This document shows positions 36,040-48,400 of a stretch of 64,000 nt of DNA, piece after piece; the stretch's first letter is position 1, and every line of letters begins with the position of its first letter. A program made the position numbers and the translations under genes. The notes under the pieces are model-generated. The model saw only the letters and a list, made by a program, of their open reading frames with translations, was not told the origin of the DNA and did no database searches. Origin of the DNA: Platanthera guangdongensis (lineage: Eukaryota; Streptophyta; Magnoliopsida; Asparagales; Orchidaceae); the NCBI GenBank assembly GCA_039583875.1, contig CM077160.1:112487314-112551313 (forward strand), written 5' to 3'.

Positions 36040-36641
36040 TGGCCGGCCTCCTGCAGAAGGTCGGGAGGCCAAGGGGGCGCCCGACCTTGGCGGCAAAGGT
36101 CCTTCCAATTTGGGCAGCCAATATGTCGTTTGATCATGGCGATCGAAGGGTTGGGCGGCCAAGGGGCTGCTTGCCCTAGGCAGTAAAGGGACGCTCGCTC
36201 TGGACTGGCGACAATGGGTTTGTCTGCCCTATGCGGCAAAAGGTGTCGCCCGATTTGGGCGGCCATGCGGTCGCTTACCCTAGGTGGCAAAAGGGGCGCC
36301 TGATATGGGCAGCCAAGAGGCCACCTGATCTGGGTGGTCGGGGTTCTAGGCGGTCATGGGGACGCCTACCCTGGGCGACAAAAGGGTGCTCCCAATCTGG
36401 GAGTCCAAGAGGCAGTCCGTTCTGGGTGGTCAGAGGGCTAGGCAGCCATAGTGTCGTCTGCCCTAGGAGGCAAAAGGGACCTCCCGATCTGGGCAGCCAA
36501 GAGGCCTCCCGATCTAGGAGGGCGGAGGGCGTGGCGGCCATGTTACCGCCTTCCCTAAGAGGTAAAAGGGGCCGCCCGATCTGGGTGGCCAAGAGGCCGC
36601 CCGATTTGGGAGGCCTGAGGGCGGGGGGGGGGGGGGGGGGG
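36040..36641 (+). repeat. GC-rich tandem repeat of about 92 bp ending in a run of 19 G
   Basis: GGCAAAAGG-type markers near 36093, 36181, 36235, 36286, 36377, 36469 and 36561 give spacings of about 92 bp, or half that. Recurrent text: CCCGATCTGGGCGGCCAAGAGG-like. The array ends in an uninterrupted G19 at 36623-36641. Confidence 0.8.
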
Positions 36642-37077
36642 TGCGTGCAGGTGGACACAGCCAAGACAGCGCGCTGGTGTGCGCGCGGCCAGGAGGGGTC
36701 GTGCATAGGTGCCCACGGCCAGGCAGGTCCGCGCACAGGTGCACGCAACTAGGGATATACGCGGACGCGCATGGTCAAGGCCACGCTTGGGCGTGCACGG
36801 CCGGGGGCCATTTGTAGGTGTTCGCGGCCAGGGGCCGTGCGCAGTCCTGTACATGGCTAGGCGGGGCCTCGCACGCAACTTGGCGTTTGCTCGTCTACCT
36901 ACGACCTTAGCGATTGTGGGTGGTCTGGTTGGGGTCGCGCCTAAAAACCCTTCAACTTGACCGAACCATGCTCGGAGAACCCCATCAAATTCCCCCAAGT
37001 CCCCGGAGTCCCGAGTCGAAGTGAGAGGAGGGCTGAGACTTTATGTTGAATTGCATGTGCGATGACTTGTGGTGATC
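36642..37077. other. GC-rich degenerate repeat and spacer
   Basis: From 36650 to about 36880 short phrases such as GTGCGCGCGGCCAGG, GTGCCCACGGCCAGG and GTGCACGGCCGGGGGCC recur irregularly at roughly 30-bp intervals. No gene seen. Confidence 0.55.
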
Positions 37078-37400
37078 AAGGCCCTGACTGTGTCGCGACC
37101 TGCTGCGGGGGAGAAGGGCGGACCTTCGATCTGTGGCAGTGGGAGACCACTAGGGCATGGCCCTGGCGAGTCGGTGAAGTTTAGACGCATCGAACCGCTG
37201 GCAAACGCGAGGGGACAGCCTTTGGCGATGCTGTGACCTACTGCGTGGGAGTAGGACAGACCTTCGATCCGCAGTAGTAGGAGGTCACTAGGGCATGACC
37301 CTGGAGAGACGGTGAAGGGAGGACTCTTTGAACTATTGACGACCGTGAGCGGGCATGCCCTAACGGTGGCGATGTGCCCAAGCAGTGTGGTAGCAAGGTT
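37078..37400 (+). repeat. Second locus of the 137-bp repeat family
   Basis: CTGCTGCGGGGGAGAAGG at 37100 and CTACTGCGTGGGAGTAGG at 37238 are 138 bp apart. Flanking text (GGACCTTCGATCTG, GTGGGAGACCACTAGGGCAT) aligns with 33291-33780. Confidence 0.85.
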
Positions 37401-37988
37401 CTCTGCAACGCGGCAGTGGGTGCTCTGCAGATTGACCCTAATCAGTGGCAATGTACTCGTATAACCAATACAAGACAAACATAGTTTGTTGTGGTCGATT
37501 CCAACATCGTTTAGTTAATATCTGTCAAATCAAGCTTTATGGTGCACTAAAAAGCGTGCACACAACAATATTACGTCAACATCTCAACTTTGACCAGTCA
37601 CCCGACGACATGAACCTACTTCGACCATGACTCATATGGGAGACCCACCCCAGGGTTGAATTTTATCAAATCCTCCAAAAATCACAATTTTTTGGAAAAT
37701 TCTTTTTAGAGGAAGACTTCACCACACCCAAGCCTCCATCATGACTCATTTTGGATCCACTTCCCTAGGCCTATGTGGGCCTAAAGATCACCAAGGTGCC
37801 CTTAAGGATGGACCCTTGGTAAAAGCCCAAAAAGCCAAAAACTTTCTCATTCTTTTTCCAAGCCTAAGGCAACCCACTAAGGCCCAACTCCTCTTTGATC
37901 ATTGCCATATAGTTATACCACCGTGCCTAGATTCCCATCTGCCTGGCTAGCGGGAAGAGATTGAAGAAAGCCCCTCCAAGGGACTTTT
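37401..37988 (+). other. Left part of a possible long LTR (U3-like)
   Basis: No gene. When the CTTTT-bounded element is removed, this stretch joins 53584 onwards, and a TATAAATA box follows about 45 bases after the junction. This is the layout of an LTR U3 region leading to its promoter. Unpaired, so class is unknown. Confidence 0.35.
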
Positions 37989-38053
37989 TGTTGTAAAATC
38001 CGGTACACGCAGGCACAAGCTATAAATATTGCAGGTAACAAGAATACAGAAAA
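37989..38053 (-). repeat. 3' LTR of gag-only copia element, left piece
   Basis: TGTTGTAAAATCCGG to ACAGAAAA, identical in layout to 52695-52759 of the other LTR. The last five bases, GAAAA, are the SIRE-B target duplication. Confidence 0.93.
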
Positions 38054-39569
38054 TGTTGGAACACCCTATTACTAATTTGGGTCAGGATCACTATGTCTCT
38101 AGGAATCTTTGCTTGACCTTCTGTATAGCTAAATAGGTCAATTAGAATTGAGTCTAAGGGTTAGAAGTCTAGGTTTGGAAGCTGCCCTGAAGACCAGGAT
38201 TCTCAGTCTGGAGACTAAGTCATATCGTCGAGCTCAGCACGACGATTCGTCGAACTCCGATCGACGATCGTCTAGCTCAACTTCGACAAGATCGTCGAAC
38301 TCCATTCGACGATCGCTGAGCTCAACTTCATTATATCGTCGAACTCCGTTCGACGATCGGTGAGCTCAGGTCGACGATTTTGACTATGCTTTGGATCTTT
38401 ATCTCTGAGCTCAGTTCGACGATCTTTGAGCTCAGATCGACGATATTTTGCTGCTGTATTTTTCCAGATCGCTGAGCTCAGCTCGACGATAGCAGAGCTC
38501 AGTTCGACGATTTCAGATAACTTCCAGGATATTTCTTAATTCAAATTCAAATCAGTTAAGAGTTATTCTGCAATTAATTCAGAGATTTGCTAGCTGTTTT
38601 CATTTATTTTTGGACCAAGTTTCAAGGGATTTTTCAAGGAATAATTCTGTGGACTTTCCTCCAGAAAAGATTATGCAATTAAGGATGCAATTAATGCAGG
38701 CCAACGGCTATACTTGACAGAGAGTGATATTCTATTCTGGACCAGAGAATAAAAGACAGAATGTTTTTTGAATCTCTAAGAACAACAAGAAGAGCACACA
38801 CAATACAAATCTCAGACACATTCAAAAATCTTCTGTCACAAAGAATTCTAAAGAACACTCATCCAAAGAGATCAAGCTTTCTTAAATCTTCAGATCTCTG
38901 TAGTTTTCAAAGTGTTCAAGGCCTACATACTTCCAGACTCCAGACATTCAACATTTCAGCTATTTGCTGAAATCATCTATTGCTGGAGTTCAACCTTTGA
39001 AGGCATATCACCCTCAGCAAAGCTTTTCTTCCTGAAGATTTCAAGGATTCAGGGGGAGCTTTGACATCAATCCACATAGTCTTCTCAGTTGTTTGAGAAA
39101 GAGAAGACTTCCATCACTCTCTCACCCCCACTCTGTAAAGGGTTTCTCAAACTCCCTTCAAAAGTTTGAGCTTGGTTTTTGAGCACCTTGTCAAAAGCTC
39201 ATTGGTGGCAAGACACCTGATCAAAAAATCTGCTTTGGTTTTTGAGCACCTTATCAAAAGCTCATTGGTGCCCAGGACACCTGATCAACTCATCCTGCAG
39301 TGGATTCCTACCTAGGGTGGTAGAAGAGTGGATGTACCCAAGTTTGGGGAACCACTATATTTCCTTGTGTCTTCTGGTTTTGCTTGCTTTCATTTTTGTT
39401 TCTGGCCTTGATTTTTCTGTGCTTAGTTTTTGCTTAACTTAGTGCTGTGATTAGATTTATTTTTGCTTCCCTGCTCACACATATTACAACAATTGTTGTA
39501 AAAAGTTTCAAAGCACCATATACTCTATTCACCCCCCTCTAGAGTATATCAGATCTAGTTGCACTTTCA
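38054..39569 (+). repeat. SIRE-B 5' LTR
   Basis: TGTTGGAACACC to TTGCACTTTCA. Contains the palindrome cluster at 38223-38511, with eight TCGACGAT half-sites including full ATCGTCGA-N7-TCGACGAT copies (spacers ACTCCAT and ACTCCGT). Confidence 0.97.
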
Positions 39570-39570
39570 A

Positions 39571-39582
39571 TTGGTATCAGAG
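39571..39582 (+). other. SIRE-B primer-binding site
   Basis: TTGGTATCAGAG, two bases downstream of the 5' LTR, complementary to the 3' end of initiator-methionine tRNA as usual for copia elements. Confidence 0.9.
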
Positions 39583-39703
39583 GGAGGTTGGTTAAACATA
39601 CCATACCTGATTGGTTGTACAGGCTAACACCTGAACCCCAAGATCCCAAACTAGATCTGTTCTTCTTTTGTAGTGTATTATTAGATTTTGTTTGCACAAA
39701 TCA

Positions 39704-41778
39704 TGGCCCAAAACAAAGATTATGCTAGCACCAGACCTCCAGTGTGCAATCTGTCAAAGTTTGCACTTTGGAAAGCAAGGATTAGACTTTACATAAATTC
39801 TATTGACGAAGATATCTTTAATTCTGTTTTGACAGTGTGTCCAAGACCCCCAGAGAACACAAGTACAAGTGCTGTTCCACCTCCATCAGGAACAGATGCT
39901 GACATCAAGAAATGGAAGGTAGCTGATGCTAAGGCAATGAACATCCTAGCCCAGACAATGTCAGATGACATATTTCAAAAGGTAGCTGAATGCAACTCAG
40001 CAAAAGAAATTTGGGACAAACTCTCAGAAATAGTCTCAGGCTCAGCTGATGAGAGAAAGGATAGAAGATCCCATCTCATCTCTCAATATGAGAACTTCAA
40101 GAAGGGAGAGACTGAGTCAGTGGGAGATATGTACAACAGACTAAGTCTAATTGTCAGTGAACTTAGGACATTGGACAAAGAGATCTCTCTAACAGAACTT
40201 AATGACAAGATCCTAATGTGCTTCCCCAGCACTTGGGATTCAAGAATCTGGCCAATTAAGGATGCCAGAAGTCTAAATGAGATTACCACTGAAGCTCTAT
40301 TGGGTAAGCTCAAATCTTATGAGCTACTCATCAAAAATAGAGAGGAAGAACAGAAGGCTGCCTCACCAGCCACAAGAAAAGAGAAGACCATAGCATTCAA
40401 GGCAACTGAGGATCTGCCTGAAGATAAAGCTACAGGCAATGATGAACTACTCAGTCTGCTGGCCAAAAGATTCTACAAGATGGCCAGAAAGGACTTCAGA
40501 AGAAGATCATACAAGGAGCAGGATAAGCCAAGGTATGACAAGTCCATTAGCAACAATAAAGACATTATTTGCTTTGGTTGCAGGAAACTAGGGCACATAG
40601 TTCCTGACTGTCCAGAGAACAAGAATAAGGACAGAAGGGACGGGAAAGAAAGAAGAAAGGAGAAAGACTCCAAAAGAAATGGCAATGACAAACCTTCTTC
40701 AAGCAAAAATAAGCATACAAGAAAAGGGTTTGTTGCTGAATCCTGGAGTGAGACAGAAGAAGAGTCAGAAGCCTCATCCAGCTCCAGTGATGATGAAGAT
40801 GATGCAGAAGAAAAGGAGTTCTGCATGATGGCAATTAATGCCTCACAGCATAATTCAGAGGAAGAAGAGTCAGAGTCAGACTCAGAGACTCAACCTGAAG
40901 AAGATCAGGTAATTAGTTCTTTTGATTTTAGTTCAGAAGATTTTAAATCTGAATTTAAAGCACTGTGTTTAGACCTGCTAAAGTCTGAGAAAGAGATTAT
41001 CTCTCTCAGAAATCAATTATCTGAACACAATGCTCTAAAGTCAGAAAACCTCAAACTCTCTCAGGAGTTGGAGTGCTGTAGGGAACAGATAGCTTCACTG
41101 AAAAGTGAGCTCTCTGAGGCCAAGAAGCTTGATGAATCCCTTAATGGGAGAAGCATCAAGCTGATGGACATCACAAGCACAGTGAACTCTAGATTCAACA
41201 GTACACTGGGCTTGGGTGCTTCATCCAGCCAACCTATAGTCCTAACAACTCCCATCAAATTCATTTCTGACAAGGGAAAGGGAGTTGTAGAGGTTGCCAG
41301 GAAAAATTCTGATCTGCCTCAGAAAATTAAGTCCCAGCAGAAATCATCGAACGGAGATCGACGATCGCCGAATGAAGATCGACGATCGCCGAACGCAGCT
41401 CGACGATCTCAGGCAAAATCGTCGAACGTAGATCGACGAGCTCAGCCAAAGTCGTCGAACGCAGGTCGACGATCTCAAATACCTGACCTCAGCCATAGTC
41501 GACCGTCGAACGGAGCTCGACGATCTGACCCAAGATCGTCGAACGCAGCTCCAAGATCGTCGAACAGAGGTCAGAGCTCTGGAAAATTTTTTAAAGGCAA
41601 ATCAAAATTGAATCCTAAGGGTCCTTCATCCCAAATCTTTAACCCTTATACTGAATGGATTTTACCTCCAAGGAGATATCATCCTGAAGGATATAAGAGT
41701 CAACCTGGGATGTCTTTCATTTCTGAATTTAAAGGTTATCAACCTAGGCCCAAGGTAAACTGGGTCAAAAACAAATGA
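39704..41778 (+). CDS. gag: SIRE-B gag
   Basis: Start chosen at ATG 39704 (MAQNKDYASTRPP), 134 bases after the LTR; the upstream in-frame codons are not ATG. About 691 codons to TGA at 41776-41778. Residues 1-210 form the copia gag core (LWKARIRLYINSIDED, AKEIWDKLSEIV, RSHLISQYENFKKGETES, LMCFPSTWDSRIW). A zinc knuckle CFGCRKLGHIVPDC lies near residue 290, then Lys/Arg-rich and Ser/Glu-rich stretches, then a coiled coil (EIISLRNQLSEHNALKSENL). The section at 41344-41574 is coded by the palindrome motif and gives SSN-x-x-RRS repeats. The protein should assemble virus-like particles and package element RNA. It ends before protease; pol follows in another frame about 50 bases on. Confidence 0.93.
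41344..41574 (+). repeat. Coding palindrome cluster in SIRE-B gag
   Basis: About nine copies of TCGTCGAACGxAGxTCGACGATC-type units, read in phase as Ser-Ser-Asn-x-x-Arg-Arg-Ser with variants. Equivalent clusters lie in both LTRs and the pol-env spacer. Confidence 0.93.
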
Positions 41779-41824
41779 ATTGTCCTATGTGCAGGTGAAG
41801 ACCTATCCAACATCTAACCAGTAA

Positions 41825-44800
41825 TGGTATTTGGATAGTGGGTGCTCTAAGCACATGACAGGGAACAAGGACAACCTCACATCCTTCAGAGCCAAGCTTG
41901 GACCCAAAGTTATCTTTGATGATTCAAACTTTGGACAAACTAAAAGATATGGTGCAGTCCAGATTGGTTCAGTAACTTTCAAGAAGGTAGCTTATGTGGA
42001 AGAACTGAAGCACAACCTAATTAGCATCAGTCAGCTGTGTGATGAAGGCTACCAGGTGACCTTCAGCAAAGACTTATGCAAAATCAAGTCAGAGGACAAC
42101 ACAACAGTGTTGACAGGTAAAATAAAAGGTAACATCTATCTAATAGACTTTCTTTCAACTGATGTAGATATTTGCTTGTTTAACTCTGTCTGTAGACCAA
42201 ATGTTTTATGGCATAAGAGATTAGGACACCTAAACCTTAGAACTATTGCTAGGCTATCCAAAGACAACCTTGTTAGAGGTCTACCTTCTGGCCCCTACAA
42301 GAAGGAAGGACTCTGCAGGGCTTGTCAATTAGGCAAGCAAACTAAAAACAGCTTTAAGTCACTTAATAAGAGTGATTCACCTAGGATATTGTATCTGTTA
42401 CACATGGATCTCTTTGGACCCATCACAGTACAAAGCCTAGGAGGGAAATCTTAAACTTTAGTAGTTGTAGATGACTTCTCTAGATTCACTTGGGTGTTCT
42501 TTCTAAGAAAGAAGTCTGATAACTTTAAGTGTCTGACAGAGTTTCTCAAATGCATACAGATTGAGTTCAATACTCACATTGCCCTGATCAGAAGTGATCA
42601 TGGGACAGAGTTTGATTCTCTTCTTATGCAAGAGTTCTGTCAGAGTGAAGGGATCAAGCATACTTTCTCAGCTCCTAGAACTCCTCAACAAAATGGGGTA
42701 GCTGAAAGGAAAAATATAACCCTTATTGAATCTGCCACTACATTGTTGTCAGATGCTCATCTACCTCTATCCTTTTGGGCAGAGGCAGTGAACACCTCCA
42801 ACCATGTGCTGAACAGAAGTCTGATACATAAACTAAAGGGAAAGACTCCCTATGAATTACTCAAAGGGAAGAAACCTAAAGTTGACTATTTTAGAGTCTT
42901 TGGTTGTATTTGCTACATTCACAATAATGACAAGAAATATTTAGCAAAATTTCAAGCCAAGGCTGATGAAGTAGTGTTTCTGGGATACTCCATGATCAGC
43001 AAGGCCTATAGGGTCTATAATAAATCATCTTTGAAAATTGAGGAATCTGTTCACATTTCTTTTGATGAATCTAACATGTCTTTCAAGGAGAAGATTTCTT
43101 CTACCATAGAACCTTTGCAGGAACACTCTCTAGTTGAAGACTTGAACAGGTTACAGGTTACTCAAGAGGATGAAAGCAGTGAAGATAAAGGGAATGCTCA
43201 ACACATTGAAGCACAACTTGAAGAGCCAATTGTTGTACCACAAGAGGAAACAACAACACATGTTGGTGAACAATCAACACCCCCTGTTGATTTAGTAACA
43301 TCAAGAGACCATCCAATTTCCCAAATAATTGAAGAAATCTCAGCTGGTGTGCAAACCAGAAATCAGGTCAACCAAAACCTGTTGCACACCTGCTTCCTAT
43401 CTCAAATTGAACCTCAGTCCATTCAAGATGCAGAGCAAGATCCACACTGGATCATTGCAATGCAAGAGGAGTTGCATCAATTTGAGAGGAACAAAGTATG
43501 GGAACTAGTGCCAAAGCCTAAGGATCATTCCATTGTTGGAACAAAATGGGTATTCAGAAACAAACTGGATGATCAAGGAGTAATTACAAGGAACAAGGCA
43601 AGGCTAGTTGCTCAGGGATATTCTCAAGAAGAAGGAATCGACTACGACCAGACTTTTGCACCAGTTGCAAGACTAGAAGCCATCAGAATATTTCTAGCTT
43701 ATGCAGCTCACAAAGGCTTCAAAGTATATCAGATGGATGTCAAAAGTGCCTTCTTGAATGGAGACATCAAAGAGGAAGTCTATGTCAGACAACCTCAAGG
43801 TTTTATCTCTCCAACTTTTCCTGATTATGTTTTTAGACTGAACAAAGCATTATATGGTCTCAAGCAAGCTCCTAGAGCATGGTATGAGACCCTAGCATGC
43901 TTTCTCTTGGAAAATGGTTTTATAAGGGGTAGAGTAGACCAAACTCTTTTCATTAGAACCCATAAGTCCCATACCCTACTAGTACAAATTTATGTAGATG
44001 ATATTATTTTTGGTTCTACTGACTCCAAATTGTGCAGAAGGTTTTTCAACCTAATGCATTCTAAATTTGAGATGAGTAGCATGGGTGAGCTATCCTTCTT
44101 CCTAGGATTGCAAGTCAAGCAACATGCTGAAGGCATCTTCATTTCTCAAACCAAGTATGCAAATGAACTGGTTAAGAAATTTGGCATGTCTGAGGCATCT
44201 TGTATGAAAACACCCATGCCTACTAATGTTGTATTGGATGCTGATGAACATGGGAAACCTGTTGATCAGACAACATATAGAGCAATGATTGGCTCTTTAC
44301 TGTATCTTACAGCTAGTAGACCAGATATAATGTTTGCTACATGTATATGTGCTAGGTTCCAAGTAAGCCCTAGAGAGTCACACCTAACATTAGTAAAGAG
44401 GATTCTCAGGTATGTTAAAAGTTGTCCAAATCTAGGTCTCTGGTATCCAAAAGATTCAGCATTTGAGTTAACTGGATTCTCTGATGCTGATTATGCTGGA
44501 TGCAGAATTGACAGGAAAAGCACCAGTGGAACTTGTCAGTTCCTTGGTGACAGACTTGTCTCTTGGTTTTGTAAGAAACAAACATCTGTGTCAACTTCAA
44601 CTGCTGAAGCTGAATATATGGCTGCAGGCAGTTGTTGTTCACAAATCTTGTGGATTCAAAACCAACTCCTAGACTATGACTACAACTTAGAGAAGTTTAA
44701 AATCTTTTGTGACAATACAGGTGCTATTTCCATAGCTCAAAATCCAGTCCTCCATAGTAGGACAAAACACATAGAGATTAGACATCATTTCTTAAGGGAT

Positions 44801-44944
44801 AATGTTGAAAAGAATAAAATTGAATTACAATATATCCCAACTGATTTACAAAGGGGAGATATTTTCACCAAGCCCTTGGATGAAAAGAAACACACCTTCT
44901 TCCTAAATCAGTTAGGAATGTTAGATGGAGGAAGTCTTAAATAA
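41825..44944 (+). pseudogene. pol: SIRE-B pol: protease-integrase-RT-RNase H, one nonsense codon
   Basis: Open from the protease (YLDSGCSKHMTGN, D-S-G) through the zinc-binding integrase N-terminus (WHKRLGHLNLRT, CRACQLGKQTKNS) to TAA at 42452-42454, where SIRE-A reads tyrosine ([13 protein letters not shown]). The same frame then runs to 44944. Integrase core: [77 protein letters not shown] and the intact YVDD box. RNase [43 protein letters not shown]. It ends DGGSLK. A single C/T-to-A change disables an otherwise full-length polyprotein. Confidence 0.95.
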
Positions 44945-45029
44945 TATCCAAGATTTTGAAAGCTTAAAAATTGACCAATACTAGACAAACATTCTGATTT
45001 TTCTTAGTGTCTAGAATTTTTCTGATCTC

Positions 45030-45310
45030 TGAACTGCGCTCGACGATTTTCCCCAAGATCGTCGAACGGAGATCGACGATTTCCAAAAATCGTCGAACTG
45101 AGTTCAGCGCCTCTCAGATAGTGTGAACTATCTCTTCCGGTCAACGATCGTCGAACGGCGCTCGGCGATTATGTTCACTGAACGATCGTCGAACGGAGCT
45201 CGACGCTCTCCAAGATCGTCGAACGGAGATCGACGATGTTGGAGACTCTTCAGATTCCTTTAGGAGCCTCGATCGTCGAACTGAGTTCAACGATCTTTCT
45301 AATTCTGCGT
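45030..45310. repeat. Palindrome cluster between pol and env-like gene (SIRE-B)
   Basis: Full copies ATCGTCGA-ACGGAGA-TCGACGAT at 45058-45080 and about 45215-45237, with several variants and half-sites. Corresponds to 11429-11695 in SIRE-A. Confidence 0.93.
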
Positions 45311-45411
45311 CGAACCCTAATATAAAACTCATTTTTTCGCCGTCGTTCTCTTTTGCGCTTTCGATTTCTCTGCAAGAATCTTCTTTCCCTCCAAACAGTT
45401 CTACTCTTGGT

Positions 45412-45436
45412 CGTTTTGTTTGTTGAGTTTTTGCAG
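45412..45436 (+). promoter_or_regulatory. Candidate 3' splice site before SIRE-B env-like start
   Basis: A T-rich tract ends TTTTTGCAG at 45436, seven bases before the ATG at 45443. The same arrangement (TTTGTTTGTTGATTTTTGCAG in two overlapping pieces) precedes the SIRE-A start. It would suit a spliced subgenomic mRNA for the downstream gene. Splicing itself is not shown. Confidence 0.45.
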
Positions 45437-45442
45437 GTACAA

Positions 45443-48400
45443 ATGGCTATGTCAGTTGCTGTTCTTGCTGCAATGAAGTTTGATGCTGGGTTTGACATTG
45501 ATGTAGAATCCTTTAGCACGACTGACCAGATTTTTCAAGACATACTGGGTCTGTTCAAGGATCAGAATCTGACTGCTATAATGACCACTAGGATCAAGCT
45601 GGCTTCAGACGAGATCAAGGAGTGGGTTTATACTGCCCATAATCAAGATAACAGTACCATAGTTGGGTCTATTGCTAGAAATCAGGTACCCTTGACCCCA
45701 ACAATTCTCTCAGAAGTTTTTGAATTGAGAAATGGAGAAGATTCTGCTGAGCTATCTGGAGAGGAATATTCTGAACTGCTTGCCAGGATGGGTCATCCAG
45801 AGGGAAACCCTAGCAAGCTATTCAAGAGGAATCTGTCTGTTGAATATAGGTTCCTGGCAGATGTGGTAGGGAAAGTGCTACTGGCAAAGCACTCTGCCCA
45901 TGATACTATATCAAGATATCAGCTCTGTCTCATGGGAGCTCTTGTGGATAAGAAAAATCTGAACTGGGGAGAGGTTTTCTTTGACCTCATCAAAAAGAAA
46001 ATAAACAAAAGTTTTGTTAATTTTGGAAGGATTATTGGAGTATTTCTGCAGCACAGGTGTCCTGCCTTGCTGGTCTCCTCTGGAGTTCACATCAATGCCT
46101 CCAAGAGACTGACCTGTGCCCTCTTTGGAAAGTGGGACAGGCAAATCAGCAAGCCTAGCAGGCCCTCCTCCAGTGCTCCTTCAGGCACCAGGACTCAAAG
46201 AGTCACTCCTCCACAGGTCTCTGCACCTGCAGAAGACCTGGCTGCTGTTGCTGTCTCTCCTCCTTCTCCAATTCCATCCCTTCCCCCACCATCCACCATT
46301 CCAACTCCATCCACCATCACCATATCCAGCCCATCTCCAACATCCACACCATCTCCAGTCCCTGTTCTTTCTACACCAGAAGAACAATTCCACCCACTGT
46401 TCTCCTACCCTCCACCTGATGTCACCTCCTCACCCTCCATTCCATCCTTCACCCTACTGGATGACTCCTTTATGGATGATTCCCCATCATCTCCTCCTGA
46501 GTTACCCTCCTCCTCCACTTCATTTCAAGACCTACTACACCACATCATAGACCAACCAACATTCACCCCATCCATATCCATTCCCTTATCCTCCATATCC
46601 ACCCTACCAACACCTCAGCCATCCATTCCACAATTCTCCAGCCCTTCCCTTCCAGCATCCCCAGCTGCTTCCATACCTTCTACCTCTGCTCCAGCTCTTG
46701 AGTAAGTAGACCTCTCAGCCCTTGCTGACAGGCTGTATGAGCTGCTTGCCCCCAGGCTCTCTCTACTGTTAGAGACCTCCTTGGCTCCTCTGCACCTGTC
46801 AGTGGCAGCCCTTTCTGCCAGGCTTTCTTCCCTCTTCCCTCAGGCAGCACCTACAACAATGTGCCTTGATCCAGATGTATCTGCATCTAGGCAGGGGGAG
46901 ATGCCATATGAAGAGAATCTTCATGCTGCTGCTGCTACTGCTGTTTCTGCAAGCCCTCTGTCTGCTGTTGATGTTAGTCCTGCTTCTCTTGCTGTTGCTG
47001 CTGTGCCTCCTACTGCAGTTCTTGCAATAGACCTCAGGTCTTTGCTATCTGTTTTTGATTCTGCCTACTTTAGCTGTCTGTCAGAGGTCCATGCTGTCCA
47101 GCCTCCAGAAGACTTATCCAAGGCACTTGTGCCTCTTTCTTGCTGTGACCCTAGCATGATCTCCTCTTTTGTAAACTCAGTCATTGCTGCTGCTGCTTCT
47201 CCTGAAGAAAGGATTGTTGATACTGCTGCTCCTGAGAATGTTGTTACTGCTGATGCTGAAGTTCCTGCTGTTTCTGCTGAACCATCTTCCAAGGACTTTC
47301 TTATGACAGAGGCCACTGAATTTGAGCCTTCTGCAGACTTTGATGATGCTTCTGTGGCAGTTAGTGAATCTGTTGCTGTTAGTGAAGTTTCTGCTGTTGT
47401 CAGTAAAGTTTCTGCTGATGTTAGTGAGACAGTTACTGCTGTTGTCACCTGTCCAGAGCCTGCTGCTGCTGTTGTTGCACCTTCTCCATCTGCTGCTGTC
47501 CCTGCTGTTACCATCTCAACACCTACTGCTGCTGCTGTTTCAGCTTCTGCCTCATCTGCCTCTGTTCAGCTAAAGAAAGATTTGATGAAGAAAATAGATG
47601 CTCTCTATGATGACCAGAGTTCTGAATCTGATGAATTCAAAACAGACTCTGATGACTCATCTGCTACCATTGCCAGGAAAAGGAAGGCAAGGAGCAAGGC
47701 TATGAAAAGGGTTCCTCCTGCTAAAGTTAAAGATAACAATGACATTCCATACTATATCCTTCATAACTGCCAAATTACTGAGCACTGGATGCAATATTCT
47801 AAAAATCAGCTGAAGGCAATGAAGAAAAAGAGAAAATATGAGAAGGGTTCATCCCAATTCCAGCACTCTCATCCTCCTCCACCACCTCCTTCTGATGCAG
47901 GTGCAGGTGGAAGCTCTGCAAGTCAACCCCCAGCCAGAAGCCAGGCTCCCTATCAACCTCATGCCAGATCTTACCAAAGGGAAAGCCAATCCAGGGGTTC
48001 ACATTCTAGGAGAGGAGGATATAGAGGTACTCAAAGAGATATTCAGGTCTATTCCAAAGGGTACTCCAGGCAGCACCCATATTCTAGGGGAGGACATAGT
48101 TCTTCTGATACAACTTCTGGTCCTTTCCCCTACAAGCTAAAAGAGACTGTGTCTGCCAGGCCTCCTCAAGACAATCCTTCCAACAGGTATGAGCCACCTG
48201 TACCTTTTGAGTACCCTGAAAATAACCCAGCTGCTTGGACTGCCAGGTTAAAGGAATTAGCTGCACTAGACCAAATTAAAAAGGCCAGAGATCAAGGATT
48301 AGATTCTTCCAACATTTCTACAATGTCTGAGCAAAGACAGAAAGAATTAGAGAGATATGCTTCCAGTAAATTCTTTGATGCTGACAGATACATGGAATTA

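Noticed and set aside
45353..45442. An upstream extension of the SIRE-B env-like ORF with a hydrophobic stretch (LLSLQTVLLLVVLFVEFL) suggesting a signal peptide.
   Set aside because: It lacks an ATG (starts at TTG), is not open in the same way in SIRE-A, and contains the splice-acceptor-like tract. Kept as non-coding.
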